Source: Parelaphostrongylus tenuis
Taxonomy: Eukaryota; Nematoda; Chromadorea; Rhabditida; Metastrongylidae
DNA length: 64,000 bases
Assembly: GCA_019055375.1 (NCBI GenBank)
Contig: JAHQIW010000381.1
Coordinates: 248,001-312,000 of the forward strand
Direction: 5' to 3'
Numbering within the stretch: position 1 is the stretch's first letter; each line of letters opens with the position of its first letter. A model generated the notes under the pieces. The model ran no database searches and was not told the origin of the DNA. It was given only the letters and a program-made list of their open reading frames with translations. Shown here piece after piece: positions 25,148-34,800 of this stretch. Position numbers and translations under genes: made by a program.

Positions 25148-28100
25148 ATGGGCCGTGTCTTCATCGAGAATCACGGTATGGATTCTAAGCTGATCTTTGA
25201 TTTCGACTTTCATTGAACCTTATGCGGGTAATCAATAGTGTAATTCTATTGATGAGCTTATAAGAGGTCTTTATAAACTTTATTATTATTGCGGAAGTTT
25301 CGGCGTTTTCGCCTCCATAGATTGAATGAGCTCAGCGATAAAAGCGGAATATCTAGTCCTTGCGAGACCGTGGACCCACGGCCTCTGCTTCTCTATTCCC
25401 ACCATTCTTCTGTTGTTAGACACCATTGTTAGACGCAACGTGCCTGAGGTTAGAGACGCAGAGGCTGTGGGTCCGTGGTCCCGCAAAAATTAAGCCGATC
25501 GTCTAGTCATCTGTGTAGTTTTAGTCCATTCAGTTACCTATGTCTTCAGGTGGCTTACGGTTAGTGGTTTGTCGCTTTTGTAGGACCTATCTGACAAATC
25601 GTAGCGAACTGATTTCAAGCCGTTTCCAAGGTGAGTGAGTTTTTGTGGATATGGATAGTTCTTGAGAGCATGCGGGCAGTGGTTAGAGTTACTCCGCATG
25701 CGCACAAGGTCGGCGGGTCGATCCCGCGCTCATTGGACCACCAGACCATGCACTTACCCGTGGTCGGTAAGGTTGTGCCCGACTGTCTGGGAGGATAAGT
25801 AGCACTGACTTGATAGAGCAGCAGGCCACCACGAGTAATTGCAAAGGCCATATATGTATTCAGTCACTTCAAGCAAAGCTAGAACTTGAAGATAAGTGCA
25901 TGGCGCATCTCTCAGAGATTAATCAACGCTGGGAGCTTTATCCTTTATCTCACCACAAATAGTTCGACTCAGGATCCTTTTCATATCTGAAAGTATTAGT
26001 AATGTACAGGCATGATAAAAACTATACAAAGATCAACGTAACTCACCTACTGTATCAGGTACTGGAACTCTTACAGCAGTTTTTTGTCATTATGAGGAGT
26101 ACAAAAACGACTCCGCCGTTTAATTGTTTTTTCTTGTAACAATACTAAAAATAAAGATCTCCAAACTCTTTCATTTTGCTTGAAAGTGCCTTAAAAACGC
26201 TATTCACTTATTGTTTTTATGTACAAAATACTATGGTGATTTCTATAGGAATTTGAAGATGACGACTTTTGTACGCGAAAACGCCATCTGCAGGAAGCTT
26301 TACTTTCCATATTGAGTTTGAAGAAAACCGCCGCCGACGGAAAGGAAGATTTTTTGCATTGCATAGTGATCGGAGACGAAAAGTAGGTTTCGTTTTTGTC
26401 AAGTCAAAGCGCAAACGATCGTGGAGCTCACCCGGACAACCAGCAAATTCGACTGTGAAACGGACGAAGATTCATGCAAACGTTAGGTGTGCATTTGTGG
26501 GAAGAGGAAGACGTCCCCTACTACGAGGTGATGAAATCCGGTGACAGGCGGTTAATGCAGCGCTCAATCGACAACAATTAACCAAATCAAACCATGAATT
26601 GCAAACACGACGATTGGAATGGACCGTAAGACACGACAAAGTGATTCATGCTGCATGATAACGCTCGAGCTCACGCAAAATCGGTCGAAAACCTCATAAA
26701 AGTGCTGAGGTGGGAGGTTTTAGGAGGTCTTACCTAACCCGTCTTACTCTCCGGACACTTTGCCATCAGATTGCCACTTGAAATTACCATATTCAAATTA
26801 CATATTATCAAATTCAAAAAAATATTTCATCAAATCTTACCAATTTCGCTTACCACATTTTTCTTTGATGGCTTTGACAGATCCGGCAGAATTCGACAAA
26901 ATGTTATTGTTAGTGGTGGAAATTATATATAGCCCTTTAACCTCCGAGGACCCAAACCTCCTACGACACACAACATTACATCTAAAATGTAAACTTCCAC
27001 ACAGTTTCTAGTAATATTGTCGGGTTTATCTGATTATTTTAGTGCGACGAATCTCAACATTATATCTATGAGGTTAGCTTCCACATAGTTCTCAGTTTGT
27101 CGTCGGGTTCATTTATCTCGCGCGACTTCACGCTGTTTGTTTGTGGTGTTGAAAAGTTGGGCCTAAATGCCTTCAGAATTGGTAGGAACAACACCACAAA
27201 CAAATAGCGTGAATTCGCGCTAAAGATAAGCGAACCCGGCGACGCTGCTAGGAACTATGTGAAAGCTTACATTCTAGATGCAGTGTTGCGTGTCGTAGTG
27301 AGTTTGGTTCCTCGGAAGTTAAAGGATTGAATAAACTTCATTCCAAAAGCTTCTTGTATTGATTGAATATTTGAACAGCGAACAACGGCGGAGTCATATC
27401 TGTACAACTAATATATTTATATATCCAAGGATACTGAGTGGTATGCAAAGCTATCGATCTTTTATATCGAAAAAAACGGTGGGCTTGGGGTGTAGCGGTA
27501 ATACACTTCCCCGATATGAGTGGAACGCAGGTTGAACTCCCGCCTGAGGCAAACTTTTGCGTATCATGCAGCGTCCTGGGATGCCATCCTTGTTTACGTG
27601 TAGATCTCTAGAACTTCCATATCTTCTGATCTTTTCCATCTGTAATCTGGATCGATTCCTCTCTCTTTCCCTCTCTTTCTCTCTTTCTCTCTCTTTCTAT
27701 CTCTTTTTCTCTCCCTTTCTCTCCTTTTCTCCTTTCTTTTCCGAAGACCTGACATTTTCTTCCAAAAAAGTTGTAGTTTTCACTTATTTCACTGAAATTA
27801 ATCTGCGCAAATATTATTCGCAAAAGCTGTTGTTTGTAGAAGTAGAATTAAAATTTTAGAGCAACTGAGAAATTTTTTTTGTTATTTTAACCATATTCGA
27901 GAGGAATTCATAGCAGGTTCGTCTGGCAGTGCCATGTTATTTCATCGAGCTTGGAATTTGGACTATTCGGAGGCACAGCATCGCGATATGATGACCGGAA
28001 AGCACATAGTTCGTGATGTGAAATGCAGAGTCTGTCATGTACGTTGAAAGTTCACCTATCTTTTATCAGCTTATTGATGATCTCTGACTTTACTACAGTT

Positions 28101-29859
28101 TTTCACTTTTTCACTATCTAGGAGAGAGTTGGTTGGATGTATGAGTTTGCCATGGAAGAGTCTCAGCGTTACAAAGAGGCTCGTGTAATTCTGGAGAAAG
28201 CACTTATCGATGAAGAGGATGGTTTTCCAGATCCAGGAGGAGCCAAGGAAACCCACGAACAGCCTCCACCGTAGGGATTAATTTTTGGATTATATAAATT
28301 AATTTCAGCTATTTTAATAAGTTGTAGCCATATAACAACAGGCCAAATTTATTAACCAGAAGTGATCAAAACTATTTAGCAGCGTTATTCAATTGCGCAT
28401 TATCTCGCGGAGATTTTGGTATGCAAGTTGCCTATATTTGCTCTAAGATGGAGTAGTTTTGAGAACAAATTAACTTGCTACTCATGCACGAAGGGCGCGT
28501 AGGGGAAAAGCGGCGCACAAGATTTATGGAGCTTGAGGTGGTGATATGGTTGCAGAAAGGACGGCTATGAAAGTGGTTTACGAAGTTCAAAACTCGAGGG
28601 AACAGTCCGCAGGATCAGCTGTGCTCAAGCCGTCCACGAAAAACTCTATTTGCGCAGCGCTTCACTACCATTTTCCCCTAAGTGCCATCTGTGCATGATT
28701 AGCAGACGAACTTGTTCTAACGGCAACTCCATCTATTTCAAAGCAAGTGTAAGCAAGATGTATATCAAAATGTTTGCGAGAAATTGCGCAGTTGAATAGC
28801 TTCTTTGAACAAATTTGGTTGTTTTCCATTTGGTAGCATAGATTTCCAAGCCTATTCCTTATGCTGGACAAGAAATTTCAACTTAAAGTGTTAATTATCG
28901 CTCGATAGCTCAAAATTTTGGAGAGCGCTGTACGTAGCCGGTTTTTTGAAAGAACCCTTTTGTAACGCTATGAAATTCGAAATAAAATTATGTATCACAT
29001 CGGCCGCACAAATCACCTATTGCTTCGCTGGAAGCACAAAATGTACATGAACGTCTAGAGAAAATCTTTTAGTATCAGACTTAGACGTTTGATCTAAGTT
29101 CTCCTGAAGTGGAGAAACAATTCACATAGGCGCCATCGATTGATGATCTCGCCAATTCTCACCCCCGCCCCTTTCCCTCCCCCACTACTCCGCAGCCCGT
29201 GAATTAGCCAAAGAGCACTTGCTCGAGTATGCGAATCAATTTATTTTCCGTGCTGCACGAGACCGAAACGGTCTCTCCAGGCAATAAGCACAGCGTTGAA
29301 ATCATCAAGTTTTACGCTCGAGAGTGATTAATAACTGTTTAAAGAAAGAGCTCTGTCTTGCGAGAAAAACGTGTCAGTGAACTACAAATGTTTTTCTTCC
29401 ACTGAAGCGTTATATTAAGGAGTTCAAAAACCAGCCACGTACGGCGCTAGCAATAGATTCAAACTTTCGGATGATTAATAACACTTTTCGAGAAAAGTTT
29501 TTGTCCAGCGTAAGGGATAGGCTTGGAGTTTTGTGCTAACTAACCAAAATAGTGAGAAAGTTTCAATTTCTTTTGGTAAACAAGTTTGATGTTTATTGGT
29601 CTAGTGCCAAACTTATGTGGACACTAAATACTTTGGCATTTCATTAAGGTTCACGGATTACCGAGGGTCCTCACATCTCGATAATATTTCATGTGTGAAT
29701 TTCATGTAGCATTCATCTTATCTCTTTAGACCTCCAATATATGAGACATTTGGTGGTCGACGTGGCATTCGTCCACGAGTTCTATCAAAGACCAGCTCGA
29801 GGATCCCCAATAGTCATCAGGCTACCCAACCGTCATCGCCTACTAAAGAGTTGTCGTAA
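25148..29859 (+). CDS. YPEL5: YPEL5-like yippee zinc-binding protein, copy A
   Basis: Exons: 25148-25175, 25550-25630, 27917-28038, 28122-28270 and 29730-29859 (169 residues). The first exon encodes MGRVFIENH plus one base, matching the start of vertebrate YPEL5, so the start codon is well supported. Zinc ligands are C17, C20, C73 and C76 with the family spacing of 52. The block LTNRSEL and the block [20 protein letters not shown] are near-invariant in YPEL5. Exon phases are identical to copy B. Without the last splice the protein ends at residue 127 (stop at 28272-28274). With it, the tail [17 protein letters not shown] and a Ser/Pro-rich end are added. Introns 1, 2 and 4 host a hairpin element, a SINE, mariner debris, a MITE and a tRNA-like module. 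Role inferred from family: CTLH E3 ligase partner. Confidence 0.93.
25361..25484. mobile_element. Hairpin MITE family 3 in YPEL5-A intron 1
   Basis: GCGAGACCGTGGACCCACGG at the left and TGTGGGTCCGTGGTCCCGC at the right, with TGTTGTTAGACACCATTG inside. Near-palindromic, 124 bp. Confidence 0.82.
25667..25950 (+). mobile_element. tRNA-derived SINE copy in YPEL5-A intron 2
   Basis: Head GCGGGCAGTGGTTAGAG with GGTCGATCCCGCGC, body TGTCTGGGAGGATAAGTAGC, tail GGGAGCTTTATCCTTTATC. It sits about 40 bp after the exon 2 donor. Confidence 0.88.
26260..26790 (+). pseudogene. Mariner transposase pseudogene (C-terminal half)
   Basis: Fragments of a mariner catalytic domain follow each other in shifting frames. 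[11 protein letters not shown] (first Asp, about 26355-26383) is followed by a stop. Then come [30 protein letters not shown] (second Asp, about 26654) and [12 protein letters not shown] (third Asp region, about 26744-26779). The DD34D layout of mariner is clear, with several stops and frameshifts. It lies in intron 2 of YPEL5 copy A, directly upstream of an inverted-repeat element. Confidence 0.85.
26930..27328. mobile_element. MITE with CCTCCGAGGACCCAAAC-type ends, YPEL5-A intron 2
   Basis: Left CCTTTAACCTCCGAGGACCC, right GGTTCCTCGGAAGTTAAAGG. Inner arms pair CGCTGTTTGTTTGTGGTGTT with AACACCACAAACAAATAGCG. The left arm carries an internal duplication (ATTACATCTAAAATG and ATTATATCTATGAGG). 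Confidence 0.82.
27478..27575 (+). repeat. tRNA-like module in YPEL5-A intron 2
   Basis: GGGCTTGGGGTGTAGCGGTA, AGGTTGAACTCCCGCCTGAG, then TTTTGCGTATCA. It belongs to the GTGGTAGCAC-headed type. Confidence 0.65.
27655..27745. repeat. CT-rich pyrimidine tract
   Basis: TCTC/TTTC low-complexity tract within intron 2 of YPEL5 copy A. It is intronic and not coding. Confidence 0.85.
28863..29510. mobile_element. Hairpin MITE family 2 in YPEL5-A intron 4
   Basis: Long inverted arms: GCTGGACAAGAAATTTCAAC, GTACGTAGCCGG and CGCTGGAAGCAC-type words on the left, and CCAGCCACGTACGGCGCTAG, GATGATTAATAACACTTTTC and TTTTTGTCCAGCG on the right. About 650 bp. The central part is GC-rich (CACCCCCGCCCCTTTCCC). 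Confidence 0.85.
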
Positions 29860-31853
29860 TCTGTCCGTCGCGTCTCATCAGTTGTAGCTGTTTATAGTCT
29901 ACGGCACTAAGGATATATAATACTCATTAGTGAGATAGCAACATTCTGATCTCTGAATATGGTAAATCTCCTAGGTATGCAAAAAGCGCAAGCGCAAACC
30001 ACCCTTAACTCCACTCTTCGTTGACTTTTAACTGGCTCTCTCATATACATTGGGATATTCTGTGAAAAAAGTATCAATATTTGTACTAGAATATACGTGA
30101 TTTAGTGTTTCAGAAATCAACCTTGTTGTCAATAATTTGTCACATAGTTGAGTTCACACAGCGTTGAGATTGAAACCTTAATTCAGCTAACATTTCGACG
30201 TCTTTTTCTTCTTTGAGCCGATGATTCCAATTGATTGTCCTAGTCGTTTGCCTTCGCATTTTGGGCCGTCTTCGTTTGAGTCAGATCTCTAGACTGAAGC
30301 ACCACTCAAAGGAAGTAACTTCAATCTGCGCTATCTCCTTGTGCGCCGGAGCTTGTTGTTTGTTAATGTTCGTGAAATGAGAAAGCTTTCATCACTTGAC
30401 AATCACTACCAAACGATCAGCGCTCTAAATAAAAGGCGACACCGAAGAAGATTCGACTTGAACGACAACGAAGGGCCACGATTTGGGGCGAACTATTGAG
30501 AATAATCGGCTCGAATTCTCGGCTCTAAGGAAGGCGAAGACGTCAGCGTTAGTCGTATCGAGGACTTTAATATCACTCTTGTGTCAGCTTGATTTTGTGA
30601 GAAATTCTGTGGTGTAGTCCGTGTAGTTTCTATGTTTCAGTTTTAGTCTGAGAGCTTAACAATAGTTGAAGTCATGTTAGTGCCGACGTAACGCGATAGA
30701 TTTATTTTTCACCATCTGAAAGGATAACTATCTCTTTCTTGATGTACTCCGTGTGTGTACTTTTTCTTACAATTTGCAGCTGGTTCCATTTTGAAGCATT
30801 TTCGTCATGTTTCTAGGTTTCATATCCCAAGTTTTTGATTATTGGCATTAGCTTAATAGACTTTTTCATGGGAAATACTATTTGAAGCTGTAAGAATCAT
30901 TCTATACAGAGTTTTGAAGCGGAAAGAGTAAGATTGTAACTCTTATGTCCAGGAGTTTTCCTCAATGATTGCTCTAGAACCTCAGCCTAGTAGCCGTTTT
31001 TCTCCTGTTACCTTATATAGATCAACCTATGAATAGAAATCTCTGTTAGTTTGTCTACTTTCGATTACAACCAGCTACTTGACGTGTTTAAGTGGTACCC
31101 AATCATTGCTTGAACTCTTACCTTTGACTCGAAATTTAATAGTTTGTATATTTTGCCGGTAATTAAGTATTTCATAGTTTGCTGGAATTTTCCATTTTAG
31201 TGCTCTCGTAACAGTGCGATAGTGTTATAATTGTAAATCCAAGGATGGGAGTGGTGAAGAGCGGTGGTGGCCTTGGCGGTGTAGTGGTAGCACGCGCCTC
31301 TCGAGAAAGATGAAGCGTGGGTTCAGTCCCGCCTGAGGTTCCATGTTCTTGCATAACTTTCGGAATTCTTGGAAATTTCATAATTGCTTGGTTATTATTT
31401 CCGAACATTCCCATTTGAATGGATTCTTGATGTACAATATCTTTGAGACTTGACTCAGTACTGACCTTAGACCGTCCCCTTATTTCGGTAGGTTTGGTAA
31501 TATTTTACTATTTTCAGGCCTAAGAGAATCTGTCTGTGCATATATCAACGATTTTACAAAAGTTAATGAGTTTTTTTCAGCTGAAGTTTTTATATCAACT
31601 TGTTGTATGTTGTTGTTCCTCCATATATTTTCTGGATCATTGTATTTATCTTCCTGATAAATGGCTTTCTCACAGTTGTAGTCATTTCGATGGAAGTGGT
31701 AGCGATCGCTGAATATTTCAAAAACTGATGATGCCTTGTTTTTTTTTTCTTTTTCATACTCTTTCTTTCCTTTTACCTGATCTATTTATAGTTTTTTGTA
31801 CATATTCACTGGTGAGTCTCTGGAATTTCGGGCGAGAACAAGGAAATATCGAC
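29860..31853. other. Gap between YPEL5-A and the OTUD5-like gene
   Basis: Contains an AATAAA at 30428-30433 that could end the YPEL5-A transcript, the tRNA-like module at 31.26 kb, and otherwise unannotated AT-rich sequence. The 2-kb spacing argues against an operon. An unrecognised 5' exon of the OTUD5-like gene could lie here. Confidence 0.5.
31262..31360 (+). repeat. tRNA-like module upstream of the OTUD5-like gene
   Basis: GCCTTGGCGGTGTAGTGGTA starts an arm that pairs with CTGAGGT at the end (7 pairs with wobbles). The D stem is GTGT/GCAC and the T-arm region reads GTGGGTTCAGTCCCGC. It is followed by TTCTTGCATAAC, the usual flank. Confidence 0.65.
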
Positions 31854-34800
31854 ATGAGTAATGGGAGGCAGGGTATGTCTTTCTTATAGCACTTCTTTCT
31901 TTTTTCTGACACTTATACTTGGAGATGTAAGAGTCTAGTTAATGCGAAGTTTTGAATCTCGAGAGAGAGTCGAACCCGCGTCTAATATGCTCATGGGAAG
32001 AGAGTACGCGGGATCAAGTCCTACCCGAGATCAAAGCTTTAACACAGCATTCTTGGATACACAGTTGTAATTTCGCGACATTGCCATCAAAAGCGTTCAT
32101 ATAAGAGTAATTTGTCTAGATTAGACCCTTCTTTGTTTCAGGTTACAATCGTAGGAAAGGTATGTCTTACCTATTTTTATTTCTTTGACAGTTATACTTG
32201 GAAATCTAACAGTCAACTCATCGTCTTGAAAGCCAGTTACATTTATAAGTGCATTTATATGCTTTTTCATTAACTCCTTTTTATATACAGTAGTGCTGAG
32301 TGGTATGCAGAACAAAACACGAGCCGCAGTATTTTAGTAGTTAGCACTTTTCCTTAGAAAGTGTGAAACGCGGGTTCAACTTCTACTGGAGACTCAGAGC
32401 TTTGCGCGTCGTTCAACATTTTTCGATATATGTGCTGAAGCAGAACTCTTTTCATTTAATTGCTTTTAGCGGTGTTATGGTGTTACAAATATATCCAATG
32501 ATGTTGTGTGATGCAAAACTTTGACATCAGACGGGACTCGAACCCACTTTTCGCTCTTTCCAGGGGCACCGCTTGCACATGTATCCAATTTCTGTCAGTG
32601 TGACTGAGTTCAGTGTCGATATCGACTACAAGGTCAAACCGTTGGCGGTTGATTGCTGTCAGAGTAATGCGTTGTAGCGTAGAATGGTGGCAAAACAGGC
32701 TTCGGTAGTGCAGCTGGATAAAGCACACGTTTCCAGAAAAGGCGAAATGCGCGTTCGAGTCTCACCTGTGGTCAAGGTTTTGCACATTACTCAACGTTAA
32801 TGGATATTTTTGGATGTAACTATGACACCATACTATTGCTTTGAAAAGTCAGAGAACTGGAAAGAATTCTATAGATTATTATTTTTTCTTTTGTTTCAGG
32901 GTACAATAGAAGGCGAGGTATTCTTTCCTCAATTTCATTTTTCAACAGCCAGCTTTTTTTTTTGTTTTTTGTCTTTAATCCGGCAACATAAGGTGGTATG
33001 CAAAACACTACGAGCCTGGTAGACCAGTGGTAGCACGTATCCCCGCAAAGGGTGAGACGCGGGTTCAACTCATGGGATATCACGAAATTTATGACACTCA
33101 AATGGAAAGCCGTTAAGATAAAAGAAAACTGTAAAGATTACTCCCTCGTTTTCTTAGGTTACACTCGTAACGGATTTATTTCTCCTGGAGCGAATTCTGA
33201 CGATGAATATGACGTCGGATTCAAAGATGAATCGGTATGTGGATTTATGAATATCTTTAAAAATCTCCAGAGCATTTTGGTAGTTTCGGTATTGAAGTGC
33301 TTCTTTTAGCTGGAAGCCGATTTTGCTATTCTTCTAAAGAGAACTCGAGGTTTCGACATAAAAGTGGTTCGAGGAGATGGGTCATGTATGTTTCGAGCAG
33401 TAGGTTAGTAGGCGTTTTCCATCCTCTAGGCTCTTACTTAGGTTTAATTTTATTTTTTGATTTAGCCGATCAAATTTATGCTGATGAAGGTATGCACAAT
33501 GAAGTACGACGATTATGCATGGATTACATGGTTTGTTTTGTGCCATCTTTTCCTCGTATTTCAGTACCGTTCGAACATAGAAGATTTCAAATTTCTAAGG
33601 AGAGGAATCGAGATCACTTTGCCCCGTTTGTTACTGAGAATTTTTCGTCGTATATTGCTCGTAAACGGCAACCTGGACAATACGGCAATCATGTTGAACT
33701 TCAAGCTATTTCTGAGATGTTGGGACGTCCTATTGAGATATACGAATATAGCGAAAGTACGTTCGATCATTGCCCATTTGAGATTCTCACTGAGTCTTGC
33801 TTCATACTGGGGTTTCTTCAGATCCAAGGAATATCTTCTATCCCACCATCAGTTCCCTTGAGATCAGTGCGCCAATTCGGCTTAGCTACCACGGTTCATC
33901 GCATTATAATTCTGGTAAGAAATTGGTATGATTCTCAATGATTTAGCTTTTATCTTGGTTTATCGTGTCTAATGTCATGGATTATGTCGCTTATTGATGT
34001 TGTGTCGAGCGCGTGTGGTGCAGTGATTAAAGGTGTTTTGCGACGCACATGTAGCCAATAGTATGGTCACTGCCCAAGGCTCGCCAAGTTTTCTATCCCT
34101 CCGTAGTCGGTGAATTGGTAGCGGATTTATCCAAAAGGATAACACCATTGACTTCACATGTCGACAGGCCACCGCGTGTCATTGTAAAGGCGAGACTTGC
34201 ATTCACCCACCTCAATCAACGCTTGATGAAGTCGAATGCATGGCCACATCTCTCAGGCATTGATCAACGCCGGAAACATAATATTTATATATTGATCTGT
34301 TAGTGCCTTTGTGTTTCCCCTGTTTTTTACATTTTTATTTCTCAAGAAACGCCTTTGAAGTTCTGTTTGAGTTCTGTAGAGTAGCTATGTCTTATTAACG
34401 TTTGTTTCCTTACCTCTGGTACTTGAGTCTTCATTAGGTGTTTGAGTAGTTTTACTTTTTTCTTAGTTTTACTAGTCTACTGATTCGTGGAGTTGGTTTT
34501 TTAGTAACTGATCCTTTCACGCCTATGTCTGGAATTGGTTTGGGAATACCCAACTCTAACTATATCTCGAATAGAATGGATAATCTTCACCATGCAATAA
34601 GAGAAAGCGAGAAAATAAGTGTGGAACAGGCTATACTCCAAAGTCAACTAGCCTTGACGGATGTTGAGAGAACTGAAAAGGAAATCAACGAGCAGGTGAG
34701 TTATTCCGTATAGTGTTTTTTCAGTCAAGTGATCTTGAAATATAGTGCAGGTCGCTCGCGAATCATACATGGAATACTTGAAGATGATTATGGGCCACAG

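Noticed and set aside
33297..33941. Single 214-residue open frame as the OTU protein
   Set aside because: It reads through three introns; only segments such as ADQIYADEGMHNEV and YIARKRQPG are exonic, and the catalytic DGSC lies in another frame of the preceding exon.
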